Origin: Pollutimonas nitritireducens
GTDB taxonomy: Bacteria > Pseudomonadota > Gammaproteobacteria > Burkholderiales > Burkholderiaceae_B
Direction of reading: 5' to 3'
Assembly (NCBI RefSeq): GCF_002849615.1
Contig: NZ_PDNV01000013.1
Span: forward strand, 62,001-126,000
Length of the DNA stretch: 64,000 nt
A program made the position numbers and the translations under genes. This document shows positions 1 to 10,197 of the stretch, piece by piece (the stretch's first letter is position 1; each line of letters starts with the position of its first letter). The notes beneath the pieces are model-generated. The model saw only the letters and a list, made by a program, of their open reading frames with translations, was not told the origin of the DNA and made no database searches.

Positions 1-1469
1 ACTGGGCCGCCATCGATCCGAATACCATAGAGCGCATTGAAATCGTGCGCGGTGCGGCCAGCAGCCTGTATGGATCCGACGCCATCGGCGGCGTGGTGAA
101 CATCATCACGAAGAAACCGGATGGCGATCGGCCGCTCGCCGCCTGGGGCAGTGTCGGCTACGGCTCTTACGATACCTTCAAGTCCAGCGCCGGCATTTCG
201 GGCGCGCAGGACGGCTGGGACTATGCCCTGTCCAGCAGCATGGCGGACAGCAGTGGCTTCAACGCCACCAACCCGGACAATATCTACAGTTATCACCCGG
301 ATCGGGACGGCTACCGGCAGCACTCCTTGTCGGGCTCTTTGGGCTACACCTGGAAGCGAGGCCACCATGTCGGGCTCACGGCCTATAACGGCTATATGAA
401 TGGCGACTACGATGCGGGCGAGTATACAAGCCCGGCATACGGCATTACGCGTCAGCAGGCCTATACCCTGACCAGCACGGACGATATCACCGACTACTGG
501 CAAAGCATTCTACGCTTTGGCCTGAGCAAAGAGTACGTGGAGAACCGCGCCTACGATTCACACTACAGCAGCCTGCAGCGTTCGTATACCTGGCAGAACA
601 ATATCCAGCTGACCGATAGCCAGCGGATTTCAACCGTTCTTGAGCGCCTCGAAGAGCGCCCGGCACATTCGTCATCCAGCTATTCGGTCAATCGCCGCGA
701 CACGAACTCGGCGGGCCTGGTCTACCGCGGCGACTTCTCAGCCCATCATCTTCAGGCCAGCGTACGCAATGACAATATTTCAGGTTACGGCAATCAGGCC
801 ACAGGCGGACTGGCCTATGACTACGATTTGAATGAGCGATGGAGCATAGGTGTGGCCGGCAATACCGGCTTTCGTGCGCCGACATTTTCAGATCTTTACA
901 GCCCCTACGCGCCCAATCCGGACCTGCAGCCCGAGAAGTCCCGGAATCTGGAATTCAATCTTCGTTATGTAACGGACACTACCCGGCTGGGCCTTGTCGC
1001 CTACCAGAACAAGATACGCGACCTGATCACGCTAGACCCCAACCGGAACTGGGCAGCGTACAACATCGATACGGCGACCATACGGGGCGTGACCCTTACC
1101 GGCGAACATGATTTTGGCGACACCTCCTTGCGCGCCAGTGCCGATTTCATGAATCCGCGCGACGATGCCAGCGGCAAGCAATTGCGCTGGCGAGCCCGAC
1201 AGGTTTACCGCGCCAGCGTGGACCATCGCTTCGACGCCGTAACAGTGGGGGCCGAGTACCAGTTCACCGGAAAGCGCTACGACGATGCCGGCAACCAGAT
1301 CAGCCTGGGCGGATATGGCCTGCTCGGCCTGACCGCGGGATACGATTTCAGCAAGGCCGTCGGCGTCCAGGTGCGCTGGAATAATATTCTGGGCAAGGAC
1401 TACACCAATGCTTACGGCTACAACATGCCCGGCTCCAATGTGTTCGTGAATGTTTCTTTCAGGATGTAG
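1..1469 (+). CDS. btuB: TonB-dependent receptor, BtuB-like (5' end missing)
   Basis: Outer-membrane beta-barrel receptor that takes up its ligand with TonB energy. The reading frame is open from base 3, so the signal peptide, TonB box and first part of the plug lie outside the window. The visible N-terminus holds the end of the plug, with the typical ERIEIVRG, SSLYGSDAIGGVVNI pattern, followed by a barrel rich in alternating aromatic and polar residues. It ends VNVSFRM, with the usual aromatic residue near the C-terminus. The next gene encodes a cobalamin-type binding protein only 4 bases downstream, which favours vitamin B12 or another corrinoid as ligand. A different metal chelate remains possible because the substrate-specific region is not diagnostic by eye. 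A cobalamin riboswitch would be expected upstream of the window but cannot be seen. Confidence 0.82.
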   Translation, partial: WAAIDPNTIERIEIVRGAASSLYGSDAIGGVVNIITKKPDGDRPLAAWGSVGYGSYDTFKSSAGISGAQDGWDYALSSSMADSSGFNATNPDNIYSYHPDRDGYRQHSLSGSLGYTWKRGHHVGLTAYNGYMNGDYDAGEYTSPAYGITRQQAYTLTSTDDITDYWQSILRFGLSKEYVENRAYDSHYSSLQRSYTWQNNIQLTDSQRISTVLERLEERPAHSSSSYSVNRRDTNSAGLVYRGDFSAHHLQASVRNDNISGYGNQATGGLAYDYDLNERWSIGVAGNTGFRAPTFSDLYSPYAPNPDLQPEKSRNLEFNLRYVTDTTRLGLVAYQNKIRDLITLDPNRNWAAYNIDTATIRGVTLTGEHDFGDTSLRASADFMNPRDDASGKQLRWRARQVYRASVDHRFDAVTVGAEYQFTGKRYDDAGNQISLGGYGLLGLTAGYDFSKAVGVQVRWNNILGKDYTNAYGYNMPGSNVFVNVSFRM

Positions 1470-1473
1470 TCAA

Positions 1474-2421
1474 TTGACGGCTCAGGCGGGGGAGCAGATT
1501 AAGGTCGCGGCGCGAAGCCGGGCTATTGTTCCGCTAATGCATGCCTGCAGCTTGGCAGCGTTGGCGGCCCTCACTGCGCTTGCATTCAATGCTCCAGCAG
1601 CGGCGGCCGGAGACACAGCGACGGCGAACGCGACGGCGAACGCGACGGCGCATGCGGCGCCTGTGCGCGCCATCACGCTGACTCCGCACATCACGGAGCT
1701 CATCTTTGCGGCCGGCGCGGGTGACCGCATCGTCGCCACCGTGACCAGCAGCGACTACCCCGCCACTGCTCTTGCCATTCCACGGATCGGCGACGGTGTG
1801 AACATCAGCATAGAGAAGGCCTTGTCGTTCCGTCCCGACCTGGTGGTGGCGTGGCAGGCATCTGCCGCCGCGGTCACGCTGGCACCAGCCATGGCCCGGC
1901 TGCACATACCGCTGCTCTATTCCGCGCCCCGCAGCCTCGCCGACATTCCTGGGGAAGTCAGGCGTTTCGGCGCCCTATTCGAGACGCAAGGCATTGCCGA
2001 GACGGCTGCCCAGGAACTGAGCATACGCCTGCAGGGGCTGGAAACCCGGTACGCCGGGCGTGAACGCGTTGCCGTCTTCATGGAGATCGGAGCCAATCCG
2101 GTCTACACACTCGGCAACGATCCCTTGCTCAATGACGCCCTGCGCATTTGCGGGGCACACAACGTCTACGCCGACGCTTTCATCGCTGCACCGCAGGTCA
2201 GCGCCGAAAGCGTCCTGGTGGCGCAACCCGCGGTCATCATTACGTCGGCGATCGATCACGAAGCGCTACAGGCCGCCACCGCGCGCTGGGCCGCGCTGCG
2301 CCTGCCGGCCGCCCTGAAGGGCCATGTTTACGGGATAGATCCTGACAAGCTATTCCGCCCAGGCCCCCGCCTGATCGACGCGGTTGAAGAACTCTGTCGA
2401 TACATCGATAAATCACGCTAG
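1474..2421 (+). CDS. btuF: Cobalamin-binding periplasmic protein, BtuF-like
   Basis: Helical-backbone periplasmic receptor expected to deliver corrinoid to an inner-membrane BtuCD importer. The mature part begins near VRAITLTPHITELIFAAGAG, typical of BtuF/FecB-type proteins, and ends with a DKLFRPGPRLIDAVEEL segment also typical of the family. Start choice: TTG at 1474 has AGGA at 1461-1464 nine bases upstream and gives a signal peptide with basic residues before the hydrophobic core. ATG 1450 overlaps the receptor gene, and ATG 1537 would remove the basic n-region. The signal-peptide junction carries a 12-bp tandem repeat. Neither btuC nor btuD follows; thiG comes next after a 221-bp spacer, so the transporter must be encoded elsewhere. 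Confidence 0.8.
   Translation: MTAQAGEQIKVAARSRAIVPLMHACSLAALAALTALAFNAPAAAAGDTATANATANATAHAAPVRAITLTPHITELIFAAGAGDRIVATVTSSDYPATALAIPRIGDGVNISIEKALSFRPDLVVAWQASAAAVTLAPAMARLHIPLLYSAPRSLADIPGEVRRFGALFETQGIAETAAQELSIRLQGLETRYAGRERVAVFMEIGANPVYTLGNDPLLNDALRICGAHNVYADAFIAAPQVSAESVLVAQPAVIITSAIDHEALQAATARWAALRLPAALKGHVYGIDPDKLFRPGPRLIDAVEELCRYIDKSR
1618..1653 (+). repeat. 12-bp in-frame tandem repeat in btuF
   Basis: Three units of GCGACGGCGAAC (1618-1629, 1630-1641, and 1642-1653 with CAT at the end) encode an Ala/Thr/Asn-rich stretch just after the signal peptide. The unit is a multiple of three, so copy-number change would alter linker length without shifting the frame. Confidence 0.85.
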
Positions 2422-2642
2422 ACATAATGGTCGCTCGTCAGGCGGTGGCGGCGCGTCTCCTGTATTGTGGATTGGATCCTCTTGCGAGGGCGCCGAGCCA
2501 CATGCGGCGGCGCCGAAGTTGAGCATTCGAATTAGCCCAACAGCACGCCAGCATCGTAAATGGATTATGCTTTTACATAGGACTCGCACAGCCCAACGCG
2601 AATATCGTCGTCGTTGCGGTCTACCCACCCGCGCATAGAACC

Positions 2643-3440
2643 ATGAACCAAACAGACACCCTTACCATTGCAGGTCGCACGTTTACTTCACGCCTACTCG
2701 TGGGCACCGGAAAGTATAAAGATTTCGAGGAAACCCGCCAGGCCATTGACGCCAGCGGTGCGCAGATCGTGACCGTTGCCATACGCCGCACCAACATCGG
2801 CCAAAATGCGGGCGAACCCAACTTGCTGGATTTCCTTCCTTTATCGCAATTCACTATCCTGCCCAATACGGCCGGCTGCTACACCTCCCAGGACGCTGTG
2901 CGTACGCTGCGCCTGGCGCGCGAGCTGCTCGACGGCCATGACCTGGTCAAGCTGGAAGTCCTGGGCGATAAAGACAATCTTTTCCCCAATATGCCCGCAA
3001 CGCTCGAAGCGGCGCGTACTCTGGTTGCCGATGGCTTCAAGGTCATGGTGTACTGCACGGACGATCCTATCCAGTGCCGCATGCTCGAAGACATCGGTTG
3101 CGTCGCCATCATGCCGCTGGCCTCGCTGATCGGCTCCGGCATGGGCATCCTGAACCCCTGGAATCTCCGCCTGGTCATCGATCAGTCCAAGGTCCCCGTG
3201 CTGGTGGACGCGGGCGTCGGTACCGCCTCCGATGCGGCTGTAGCCATGGAACTGGGCTGTGATGCCATCCTGATGAATACCGCCATTGCCGGAGCCAAGA
3301 ATCCGGTCCTTATGGCCAGTGCTATGAACAAGGCGGTGCAGGCGGGACGCGAAGCCTTCCTGGCCGGCCGGGTACCGCGCAAGTTCTACAGCGCCGATCC
3401 CAGCTCGCCCACCGAAGGCTTGATCCAGTCCAAGGCCTGA
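2643..3440 (+). CDS. thiG: Thiazole synthase ThiG
   Basis: Cytoplasmic enzyme that forms the thiazole phosphate half of thiamine from deoxyxylulose 5-phosphate, dehydroglycine and ThiS-thiocarboxylate. The protein has 265 residues, normal for the family, and forms a TIM barrel. The likely Schiff-base lysine is K103 in VKLEVLGD. Further family landmarks are RRTNIGQ near residue 50, NTAGC near 75-79, the phosphate-binding [12 protein letters not shown], and [12 protein letters not shown]. ThiD starts four bases after the stop, so the two are very probably co-transcribed. The usual partner gene thiS is not found in the 221 bp upstream. No TPP riboswitch core was recognised in that spacer. Confidence 0.97.
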   Translation: MNQTDTLTIAGRTFTSRLLVGTGKYKDFEETRQAIDASGAQIVTVAIRRTNIGQNAGEPNLLDFLPLSQFTILPNTAGCYTSQDAVRTLRLARELLDGHDLVKLEVLGDKDNLFPNMPATLEAARTLVADGFKVMVYCTDDPIQCRMLEDIGCVAIMPLASLIGSGMGILNPWNLRLVIDQSKVPVLVDAGVGTASDAAVAMELGCDAILMNTAIAGAKNPVLMASAMNKAVQAGREAFLAGRVPRKFYSADPSSPTEGLIQSKA

Positions 3441-3444
3441 CCCC

Positions 3445-4263
3445 ATGATCCCGAATACCCTTACCATCGCCGGCGTAGATCCGTCCGGCGGTGCTGGCAT
3501 ACTGGCCGACATCAAGGCCATGAGCGCGCTGGGCGCGTACGGCACAGCCGTGGTCGCGGCGCTAACTGCGCAAAATACCCAGGGCGTCACTGCCATCTCG
3601 GCGGTTCCGCATGAATTCGTCACCGCGCAAATCGATACCTTGTTCGCCGATGTGCGGATCGACGCAGTGAAAATCGGCATGCTGGGACAGAAGCTGGTGA
3701 CGCGCGCCGTTGCGGAGCGCATGGAGCACTGGAGGCCCACCCACCTCGTGCTGGACCCGGTCATGGTGGCCAAAAGCGGTGACCATCTGCTGGAACGCGC
3801 CGCGGTCAATGAATTGCGCGACAGCCTGTTGCCGCAGGCCACCATGCTTACCCCCAACCTGCCCGAGGCCGGCGTGTTGCTAGGATCCAGCTCCGCGGAT
3901 TCCGTGCGCGAGATGCGTCGCGTGGCTGAAAAATTGCGCCGCCTGCTGGACGATCGCGGCGAGCGCTGGGTGTTTCTTAAAGGCGGCCATCTTCCAGGCA
4001 ATGACACCATCGACATCCTTCACGATGGCGACCGCATGATCGAACTTCCCGGAACCCGCATCATTACACCCAACACGCATGGCACCGGCTGTACGTTGTC
4101 GGCCGCCCTGGCTGCATTGCTGCCCCAGGTCAACGACGTGCCGGAAGCGGCAAAGCGCGCCAAGGCGTATCTGGTGGCGGCTATCGCCCGCTCGGGCGAG
4201 CTCAGTGTAGGCAGCGGACATGGCCCGGTGCAGCACTTTCACGCATGGTGGCCGGCGCCCTGA
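3445..4263 (+). CDS. thiD: Hydroxymethylpyrimidine/phosphomethylpyrimidine kinase ThiD
   Basis: Ribokinase-fold enzyme that phosphorylates HMP and HMP-phosphate to HMP-pyrophosphate, the pyrimidine half of thiamine. The protein has 272 residues, close to the family norm. The N-terminus TIAGVDPSGGAGILADIK is the typical substrate-binding segment, DPVMVAKSGD lies mid-protein, and NTHGTGCTLSAALAA contains the catalytic GTGC anion hole. It follows thiG by four bases, so both thiamine precursors would be made from one transcript. ThiE, which joins the two halves, is not in this window. Confidence 0.97.
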   Translation: MIPNTLTIAGVDPSGGAGILADIKAMSALGAYGTAVVAALTAQNTQGVTAISAVPHEFVTAQIDTLFADVRIDAVKIGMLGQKLVTRAVAERMEHWRPTHLVLDPVMVAKSGDHLLERAAVNELRDSLLPQATMLTPNLPEAGVLLGSSSADSVREMRRVAEKLRRLLDDRGERWVFLKGGHLPGNDTIDILHDGDRMIELPGTRIITPNTHGTGCTLSAALAALLPQVNDVPEAAKRAKAYLVAAIARSGELSVGSGHGPVQHFHAWWPAP

Positions 4264-4380
4264 AGCCGGGCCATTCGTCCAAATGGGCTATAGTACATAC
4301 CATCGGCGCCCGCGGCGTATGGCACGCGCAGGCCATCCGGCATACAATTTATTACCCTTTTGTTTTTCTCTATAGAAGCT

Positions 4381-5061
4381 ATGAACGTCACTGCGCTTTC
4401 AGAAATCGAACAAGCCCGGTTCAATATGGTCGAACAACAAATCCGACCGTGGGAAGTGCTTGATTTCAAGGTCCTGCAAGCCCTTTTCGAAGTACGCCGC
4501 GAACGTTTCGTGCCCGCGCCCATGCAGGCCCTGGCCTTCTCCGACGTCGAATTGCCGCTCATCATCAACTCGGTGGACACGCGCGAGACCATGCTTTCGC
4601 CCAAGGTGGAAGCCCGGCTCGCACAGGAACTGCAACTTAAACCTACCGACTGCATACTCGAAATCGGCACGGGTTCGGGCTATCAGGCGGCACTGCTATC
4701 CAGATTGGCCCAGCAAATCACCAGCGTCGAAGTCGACAGCCGGTTGGCTGCATTTGCGCTGCAAAACCTGCAACGCAACCATATCGACAACGTTACGGTT
4801 GAAACTGGCGACGCGCACGCAGGCTGGGGCACCACCGAATACGATGCCATCCTGCTGACTGGTTCCGTCCCTGCCGTACCCGACGCACTGAAGTATCAGT
4901 TGCGCATAGGCGGGCGCCTGGTCGTGGTCGTGGGCCAGAGCCCGGTCATGACGGCCTGTCGCATCACGCGCACCAGCGCCGCCAGCTTCGACACAAAGTA
5001 CTTGTTCGACACGGTCATCAAGCCGCTGCGCGGCGCAACAGTGTCCCAGTTCAAATTCTAG
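4381..5061 (+). CDS. Protein-L-isoaspartate O-methyltransferase-like protein
   Basis: Cytoplasmic SAM-dependent methyltransferase of the PCMT family, 226 residues. The N-terminal MVEQQIRPWEVLD and the SAM-binding ILEIGTGSGYQAALL (motif I) place it in the family, and the central region keeps the expected VEVDSRLA acidic loop. Start choice: ATG 4381 begins the conserved N-terminus; the in-frame TTG at 4360 would only add seven residues. A TolC-family gene starts one base after its stop. Members next to tolC are often annotated only as PCMT-like, and isoaspartate repair itself is inferred, not shown. Confidence 0.88.
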   Translation: MNVTALSEIEQARFNMVEQQIRPWEVLDFKVLQALFEVRRERFVPAPMQALAFSDVELPLIINSVDTRETMLSPKVEARLAQELQLKPTDCILEIGTGSGYQAALLSRLAQQITSVEVDSRLAAFALQNLQRNHIDNVTVETGDAHAGWGTTEYDAILLTGSVPAVPDALKYQLRIGGRLVVVVGQSPVMTACRITRTSAASFDTKYLFDTVIKPLRGATVSQFKF

Positions 5062-5062
5062 A

Positions 5063-6427
<1,365 letters not shown>

Positions 6428-6446
6428 CTGCGCGTCACACGACGCA

Positions 6447-6475
6447 AACGCGGCACCGTTCAAGGGTGCCGCGTT
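6447..6475. terminator. Bidirectional terminator-like hairpin between tolC and rfaE2
   Basis: Perfect 11-bp stem AACGCGGCACC / GGTGCCGCGTT with a 7-base loop. It lies between the convergent tolC and heptose adenylyltransferase genes. The T-tract is weak on both strands. Confidence 0.6.
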
Positions 6476-6491
6476 CGCAAGCCGGCAATGT

Positions 6492-6974
6492 TCAGCCGCG
6501 TATCTTGTTCAACAAGCGCGTGGTTGAGCGTTCGAACTCGAAAGGAATAGCCACGGCCCTGCCGCCCCAGCTCTTGACGCTGGCGGTTTCAGGAAGGGTG
6601 TCCATGTCGTAGTCGCCTCCCTTCACGATCAGGTCGGGTCGCAACTGTTCGATAAGGCTTTGCGGCGTATCTTCGCTGAAGTCAGTCACCACCGACACGC
6701 AAGCCAGTGCGGCAATCAGGGCAGCACGATCAGCCAGTGTGTTGAGCGGGCGGTCCGCCCCCTTGCCCAGGCGGCGCACCGAATCGTCGGTGTTGAGCGC
6801 CACGATAAGGGTGGCGCCCAGTTGCGCCGCCTGATCCAGGTAAGTGGCATGGCCGCGATGCAGGATATCGAACACCCCGTTGGTGAAGACCAGCGGACGC
6901 GCAAGGCGTCCGCTCTGGACGGCGGCTATGCACGCGTCACGCGTGAGTATCTTGGACTCGAAGCGCGTTGCCAT
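6492..6974 (-). CDS. rfaE2: D-glycero-beta-D-manno-heptose 1-phosphate adenylyltransferase
   Basis: Cytoplasmic enzyme that makes ADP-heptose for the LPS inner core. It corresponds to the C-terminal half of the bifunctional E. coli HldE. The protein has 160 residues, with the cytidylyltransferase-type motif NGVFDILHRGHATYLDQA (HxGH) and KGGDYD further on. The start at 6974 is set by TAATG coupling: the stop of the upstream ferritin-like gene shares one base with this ATG. A longer in-frame opening upstream would only read into that gene. The kinase half (HldA-like) is not in the window, so the two activities are on separate proteins, as is common in betaproteobacteria. Confidence 0.93.
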   Translation of the reverse strand: MATRFESKILTRDACIAAVQSGRLARPLVFTNGVFDILHRGHATYLDQAAQLGATLIVALNTDDSVRRLGKGADRPLNTLADRAALIAALACVSVVTDFSEDTPQSLIEQLRPDLIVKGGDYDMDTLPETASVKSWGGRAVAIPFEFERSTTRLLNKIRG

Positions 6975-7825
6975 TATGCCGGCGTGGCGTCCTTGATCAG
7001 CGCCTTGCGGTACCGGTTCAGGTCTTGAACCGTGTTGAAGCTGGTTTCCATCAGCAACGACATATTGTGCAGAATGCGCGAGCTGACCTTGCCTTCCCAT
7101 TCCTTGTCGAAGTGGATCTGGTTATCGAGCCAATTCTCGAGCCAACCGGGCGACGGCAGCTTGGACTGAACCGTATCGAGCGGGTACATGTCTTTATTGA
7201 CGTGCAGGTTGGTGGGGTGCAAGGCCTGCGGTGTACGATGCGCCGACGCCATCAAGACGCCGATCTTGGCGAAGGCCATGCGGGCGCTGGCGCCGAATTC
7301 CTTGCTTTGGTTCAAGAGCGCGCGCTTCATGTAGCGCAGGTAAGCACCCGCATGACGCGCCTCGTCTTGCGCAATGATCTTGTAGATGGATTTAATGACC
7401 GGCTCGGTATGCCAGTCGGAGGCGCGACGATACCAATGGTTCAGGCGCACTTCACCGCAGAAATGCAGCATCAGTGTTTCCATGGCCGGTGCCGGGTCGA
7501 ATTCGAAGCGCACTTTATGCAGCTCTTCTTCGGTCGGCACGAGTTCGGGCCGGAAACGGCGCAAGTATTCGATAAGGGCCAGCGAATGCTTTTGTTCCTC
7601 GAAGAACCATATGGACATGAACGCGCAAAAATCGCTGTCGTCACGGTTGTCGCGCAGGAACATTTCCGTTGCCGGCAACGCCGCCCACTCGGTGATGGCG
7701 TTCATTTTGATGGTATACGCCTGGTCGTCTGTCAGCTTGGTGCCGTCAAACTCGTCCCAAGGGATATCGGTGCCCATGTTCCAGCGTACCGCTTCCATTG
7801 ATTTGAACAATTCAGGATAAAGCAT
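6974..7825 (-). CDS. Ferritin-like di-iron family protein
   Basis: Predicted soluble four-helix-bundle protein of 283 residues. It contains two carboxylate/histidine sets consistent with a di-iron site: FFEEQKHSLALIEYL (ExxH-type) and IAQDEARHAGAYLRYM (ExxRH), separated by about 90 residues. This arrangement fits the ferritin-like superfamily that includes acyl-ACP desaturases. Start choice: ATG 7825 has an AGAGAG purine tract upstream; the ATG at 7861 lies inside ubiB. It sits 11 bases after ubiB and is coupled to rfaE2 by TAATG. Oxidase, hydroxylase and iron-storage roles all remain open; the substrate is unknown. Confidence 0.75.
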   Translation of the reverse strand: MLYPELFKSMEAVRWNMGTDIPWDEFDGTKLTDDQAYTIKMNAITEWAALPATEMFLRDNRDDSDFCAFMSIWFFEEQKHSLALIEYLRRFRPELVPTEEELHKVRFEFDPAPAMETLMLHFCGEVRLNHWYRRASDWHTEPVIKSIYKIIAQDEARHAGAYLRYMKRALLNQSKEFGASARMAFAKIGVLMASAHRTPQALHPTNLHVNKDMYPLDTVQSKLPSPGWLENWLDNQIHFDKEWEGKVSSRILHNMSLLMETSFNTVQDLNRYRKALIKDATPA

Positions 7826-7836
7826 GGGAATCTCTC

Positions 7837-9396
7837 TTAAATATGACGCGTAAGCGCCCAAATGGCCACACCCAAGGCCACCGCCACGACGGCCGTCAGC
7901 ACCGTCAAAAGCCGATTCGTCTGTTGCTGGGCCAGACGAAGGCGCTCAAGCTCCAAGTTTAACCTAGGCCCGGTGTCCGGCCTGTTAAGGTTCGTGTACA
8001 CCAGCCGCGGTATCTGGGGCAGGATCTGTGCCCACTGGCTGGCTTCTTTGTTGAGGCGCTTGCGCAGGCCGGGAAGACCTATGCGCTCGTGCATCCAATT
8101 CTCTAGGTAAGGCTTGGCGGTCTGCCATAGATCCAGGTTGGGATCCAGTTCGCGCCCCATGCCCTCGACATTCAGCAATGTTTTCTGCAGCAGCACCAAT
8201 TGAGGCTGGATCTCGACATTGAACCGGCGCGAGGTCTGGAACAAGCGTAACAGCACCTGTCCCAGTGATATCTCGGACAGCGGACGATCGAAATAAGGCT
8301 CGCAAACCGCACGCACCGCGCCTTCGAGGTCTTCTTCCCGTGTCGTTGCGGGAACCCAGCCCGACTCGATATGCAGTTGCGCCACCCGACGGTAATCGCG
8401 CTGGAAGAAAGCCAGGAAGTTCTGCGCAAGATAGTTTTTGTCGAATTCGGACAGCGAGCCGACAATACCGAAATCCAGCGCAATGTACCGGCCCAGCGTT
8501 TCGGGTGCATCCGACACGTAGATATTACCTGGATGCATATCGGCATGGAAGAAGCCGTCGGCAAAAACCTGGGTGAAGAAAATTTCCACGCCGGTGCGGG
8601 CCAGTGCCTTTATGTCGATATTGGCCGCCTGCAGTCGCTGGATCTGGCTGACCGGAATGCCGCGCATGCGCTCCATGGTGAACACTGTCGTGGCGCAGTA
8701 TTCCCAGACGACTTCGGGCACCATGAGCAAGCCGTCCCTGTTCGTATCGGGGCCAAAGTTGCGCCGCAGCTGGCTGCAATTGGACGCCTCGCGAATAAGG
8801 TCGAGTTCGTCATGCAGGTAGATATCAAATTCGGCAACGACCTGGCGCGGCTTCAGCCGGCGCGCATCGGCAGCCAGGCGTTCCACCAGCCCAGCCAGTG
8901 CGCGCATCAGGGTGACGTCTTTTTCGATCACCTCCCGCATGCCTGGACGCAACACTTTGACGGCAACCTCGCGGCCGTCGTGCAATACGGCAAAGTGCAC
9001 TTGGGCAATGGAGGCCGACGCAACAGGATCGGCTTCGAAGTGCTTGAACAGGGTATGAGGCGACGCGCCCAGGGCGGCTTCGATGAGCGCGGCAGACTGG
9101 TCCGAAGGGAATGGCGGTACGCGGTCCTGCAGCAGCGCAAGCTCGATGGCGATATCCAGAGGGATCAGATCGCGACGCGTGGATAGCACTTGTCCGAACT
9201 TGACGAAGATGGGACCCAAGGATTCAAGCGCCACCCGCAGCCGTACGCCGCGGGCCATTTTGGGTTTGCGTCCCAGGCGGACGATACGCAACAAACCGTA
9301 GGCAATGGGATGCTTGATGCCGGAAAGTACCAGGTCGTCGAGCCGGTAGCGCAAAGCAATGATGATGATATGTATGAGCCGAAAGAAGGTAAACAT
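7837..9396 (-). CDS. ubiB: Ubiquinone biosynthesis accessory kinase-like ATPase UbiB
   Basis: Atypical protein-kinase-like (ABC1/ADCK) protein needed for ubiquinone synthesis, acting at the inner membrane. The protein has 519 residues. The family KxGQ motif appears as [16 protein letters not shown] near residue 65. The invariant lysine region is [11 protein letters not shown], the catalytic loop is HADMHPGNI, and the metal-binding segment is LDFGIVGSL. One or two hydrophobic helices at the extreme C-terminus ([20 protein letters not shown]) anchor it. It lies two bases after ubiJ, in the cluster that also holds ubiE, so role and context agree. Confidence 0.97.
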   Translation of the reverse strand: MFTFFRLIHIIIIALRYRLDDLVLSGIKHPIAYGLLRIVRLGRKPKMARGVRLRVALESLGPIFVKFGQVLSTRRDLIPLDIAIELALLQDRVPPFPSDQSAALIEAALGASPHTLFKHFEADPVASASIAQVHFAVLHDGREVAVKVLRPGMREVIEKDVTLMRALAGLVERLAADARRLKPRQVVAEFDIYLHDELDLIREASNCSQLRRNFGPDTNRDGLLMVPEVVWEYCATTVFTMERMRGIPVSQIQRLQAANIDIKALARTGVEIFFTQVFADGFFHADMHPGNIYVSDAPETLGRYIALDFGIVGSLSEFDKNYLAQNFLAFFQRDYRRVAQLHIESGWVPATTREEDLEGAVRAVCEPYFDRPLSEISLGQVLLRLFQTSRRFNVEIQPQLVLLQKTLLNVEGMGRELDPNLDLWQTAKPYLENWMHERIGLPGLRKRLNKEASQWAQILPQIPRLVYTNLNRPDTGPRLNLELERLRLAQQQTNRLLTVLTAVVAVALGVAIWALTRHI

Positions 9397-9398
9397 GC

Positions 9399-10022
9399 TC
9401 AGCCCTTGCGCAAAGGGCTGGCGAGCCTGGCCACCCTGGCATCAAGCTGGTCCAGTCTTGTGGACATCGCCCGCAGCAGCGCGGTGTTGTCCTCGAAAGC
9501 CGGCCGGCTTGCCATCATGCCGCTTTCATGGACTAAAAACTCGCTGATATTGCCGGCCAGGCGTTCCGCCGAAGATTGCACGCCGGCGGCGATATTCCTT
9601 CCGGTTTGCAGCAGGCGCCGTGCTGCGACGTCGCCAAGTACCCTGGACAGATCATCTTCGACGTCCCACCGCAGGTCGCGCGCCAGGTCTGAAACCAGAT
9701 GCGCCAACCCCGCGTCGCCTTCAATATGCAACAGCTCGGTCAGCAGCGATGGATCGCCGGCGCGCAGCACCGCGGGCAACTGCGCCATCTTGCCGGCCGG
9801 TATCGTAAGCGTGACATCGGGCACGATGGCCGGGTCGGACGATTGCACCAATCCGCCTGCCCGCACCGTCAGGCTCGTCTTGATGCTGCCCACGATGAAA
9901 CGTGCCGTTTTGCCAGCATGGCGGCTTAACCGGTCTCGCGCCCAGTCTTCGCGCTGCAGCAGCGTGTTGAGCATGCGCGCGTGGATTGCCGCTGGAGCAA
10001 GGAAAGAAGGCAAAGAAAGCAT
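9399..10022 (-). CDS. ubiJ: Ubiquinone biosynthesis accessory factor UbiJ (SCP2 domain)
   Basis: SCP2-fold lipid-binding protein thought to hold ubiquinone intermediates in the soluble Ubi complex. From ATG 10022 the protein has 207 residues: an SCP2-like domain with the strand pattern [16 protein letters not shown] and [10 protein letters not shown], then a C-terminal region ending in a short coiled segment ([19 protein letters not shown]). An open frame continues upstream to 10145, but the extra residues are low-complexity and cross the terminator-side spacer, so the internal ATG is preferred. UbiB follows by two bases and ubiE is upstream, matching the ubiE-ubiJ-ubiB order of E. coli apart from the inserted Tim44-like gene. 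Confidence 0.9.
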   Translation of the reverse strand: MLSLPSFLAPAAIHARMLNTLLQREDWARDRLSRHAGKTARFIVGSIKTSLTVRAGGLVQSSDPAIVPDVTLTIPAGKMAQLPAVLRAGDPSLLTELLHIEGDAGLAHLVSDLARDLRWDVEDDLSRVLGDVAARRLLQTGRNIAAGVQSSAERLAGNISEFLVHESGMMASRPAFEDNTALLRAMSTRLDQLDARVARLASPLRKG

Positions 10023-10143
10023 GTCGATGGTTTGCGGCAAAGCCGGATCAGGTAAGCGTGTAAGGCAAGAACTCAAGTTTAACGGTTTTACGTGAACACA
10101 ACCCTGGGAACAGACGAGGAGCGCGGTGCCGGCGCACGATGAC

Positions 10144-10173
10144 AAAGGGGCACCATTGCGGTGCCCCTTTTTT
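10144..10173. terminator. Intrinsic terminator between Tim44-like gene and ubiJ
   Basis: Perfect 11-bp stem AAAGGGGCACC / GGTGCCCCTTT with loop ATTGC. The longest T-run (six) is on the plus strand. On the minus strand, in which the flanking genes are read, the stem ends CCCCTTTG, so termination there is probably partial. Confidence 0.75.
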
Positions 10174-10197
10174 ACGACTTATGTCTTTATCGCACGC

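Noticed and set aside
1450-1473. ATG 1450 as start of the BtuF-like protein, giving a short N-terminus with LSGC resembling a lipobox
   Set aside because: The n-region would be only two residues before the supposed lipobox, it lies inside the receptor gene, and a better ribosome site fits TTG 1474.
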